This document shows positions 6,390 to 6,733 of a stretch of DNA of 6,733 nt, piece after piece (position 1 is the first letter of the stretch; each line of letters starts with the position of its first letter). The DNA comes from Bryobacterales bacterium. Lineage in GTDB: Bacteria; Acidobacteriota; Terriglobia; Bryobacterales; Bryobacteraceae. The position numbers and the translations under genes are program-made. Below the pieces are notes generated by a model. That model made no database searches. It was not told the DNA's origin and saw nothing but the letters and a program-made list of their open reading frames with translations. The stretch covers positions 1 to 6,733 of the forward strand of contig JANXQZ010000886.1 in the NCBI GenBank assembly GCA_025353235.1. The letters run 5' to 3'.

Positions 6390-6733
6390 ATGACAGGTTT
6401 TTGCCGCCGAGCGGCGCTACTGGCGCTAGCTCTATCTATTCCCGTTGCGTTCGCCCAAACCAGGGCAGCCCGGCTGGAAGGGACCGTTCAAGATCAATCC
6501 GGAGCGGTTATTCCCGGAGCGAAAGTATCCACTCTCAACAAGCAAACGCAGTCGCGCAACGACGTCACCACGGGTCCGCAGGGCGAGTTCGTGATTCCGA
6601 CGCTGCAGCCGGGCATTTACACTCTGAGCGTGGAAGCACAAGGTTTCCGCAAAGCCGTGGTCAACGACATTGAGCTGAACGTTGGCGACAGCACCTCGCA
6701 GGTTGTCAAGCTCGAAGTCGGCCAAACCACTGA
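6390..6733 (+). CDS. Second Oar-like TonB-dependent receptor, N-terminal part only (runs off the window)
   Basis: An open frame from ATG at 6390 continues to the window edge without a stop (114 codons plus two bases). The ATG is eight bases after the purine-rich AAGGGAAGGGG (6371-6381). Residues 1-22 form a signal peptide (MTGFCRRAALLALALSIPVA then FA) with a likely cut after Ala22, before Gln23. A carboxypeptidase-regulatory-like domain fills about 28-114: EGTVQDQSGAVIPGAKV, GEFVIPTLQPGIYTLSV, QGFRKAV and LEVGQTT. These segments line up one for one with the same domain in the receptor at 1177-5016, though the sequences differ widely, so the two are related but not recent copies. The plug and barrel should lie beyond the window. 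Its job would be outer-membrane binding or uptake of an unknown substrate. Confidence 0.88.
   Translation, partial: MTGFCRRAALLALALSIPVAFAQTRAARLEGTVQDQSGAVIPGAKVSTLNKQTQSRNDVTTGPQGEFVIPTLQPGIYTLSVEAQGFRKAVVNDIELNVGDSTSQVVKLEVGQTT

Noticed and set aside
6401..6725. Open frames on both strands over the start of the second receptor
   Set aside because: The frame from 6390 carries a signal peptide and a clear carboxypeptidase-regulatory-like domain that matches the first receptor, so the others are shadows.

Overview
The window looks like a chromosomal segment of a moderately GC-rich Gram-negative bacterium, most probably an Acidobacteriota member (Solibacter/Bryobacter-like). This is inferred from two Oar-like TonB-dependent receptors that each carry an N-terminal carboxypeptidase-regulatory-like domain, a class greatly expanded in that phylum. 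The taxonomic call rests on family knowledge and not on a marker gene.

Layout on the + strand: a lysine-rich, mostly helical cytoplasmic protein of unknown function (106-1074); a complete 1279-residue outer-membrane receptor (1177-5016), followed by a plausible intrinsic terminator; and the first 114 codons of a second receptor of the same type (from 6390), which runs off the right edge.

Between the two receptors, on the - strand, is a compact two-gene unit read right to left. The first gene (6103-5702) encodes a 133-residue stand-alone TIR domain that keeps the putative NADase glutamate. Its stop overlaps the start of the next gene by four bases (ATGA). That second gene (5705-5167) encodes a nucleoside 2-deoxyribosyltransferase-like domain behind a short predicted coiled coil. 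It is broken by what looks like the loss of a single base near 5435; restoring one base gives a continuous 179-residue protein with all family motifs. Both domains belong to fold groups that can cleave N-glycosidic bonds of nucleotides. A nucleotide-cleaving or signalling module, possibly for defence, is a reasonable hypothesis but is not shown by the sequence. The unit has a candidate promoter at 6164-6192 and an unusual leader in which a perfect Shine-Dalgarno sequence precedes a two-codon ORF, upstream of the TIR start.

The receptors would work in the outer membrane, importing or binding large substrates. The TIR unit would be cytoplasmic and appears functionally independent of them. No tRNA, rRNA, CRISPR array, transposase or integrase was seen.
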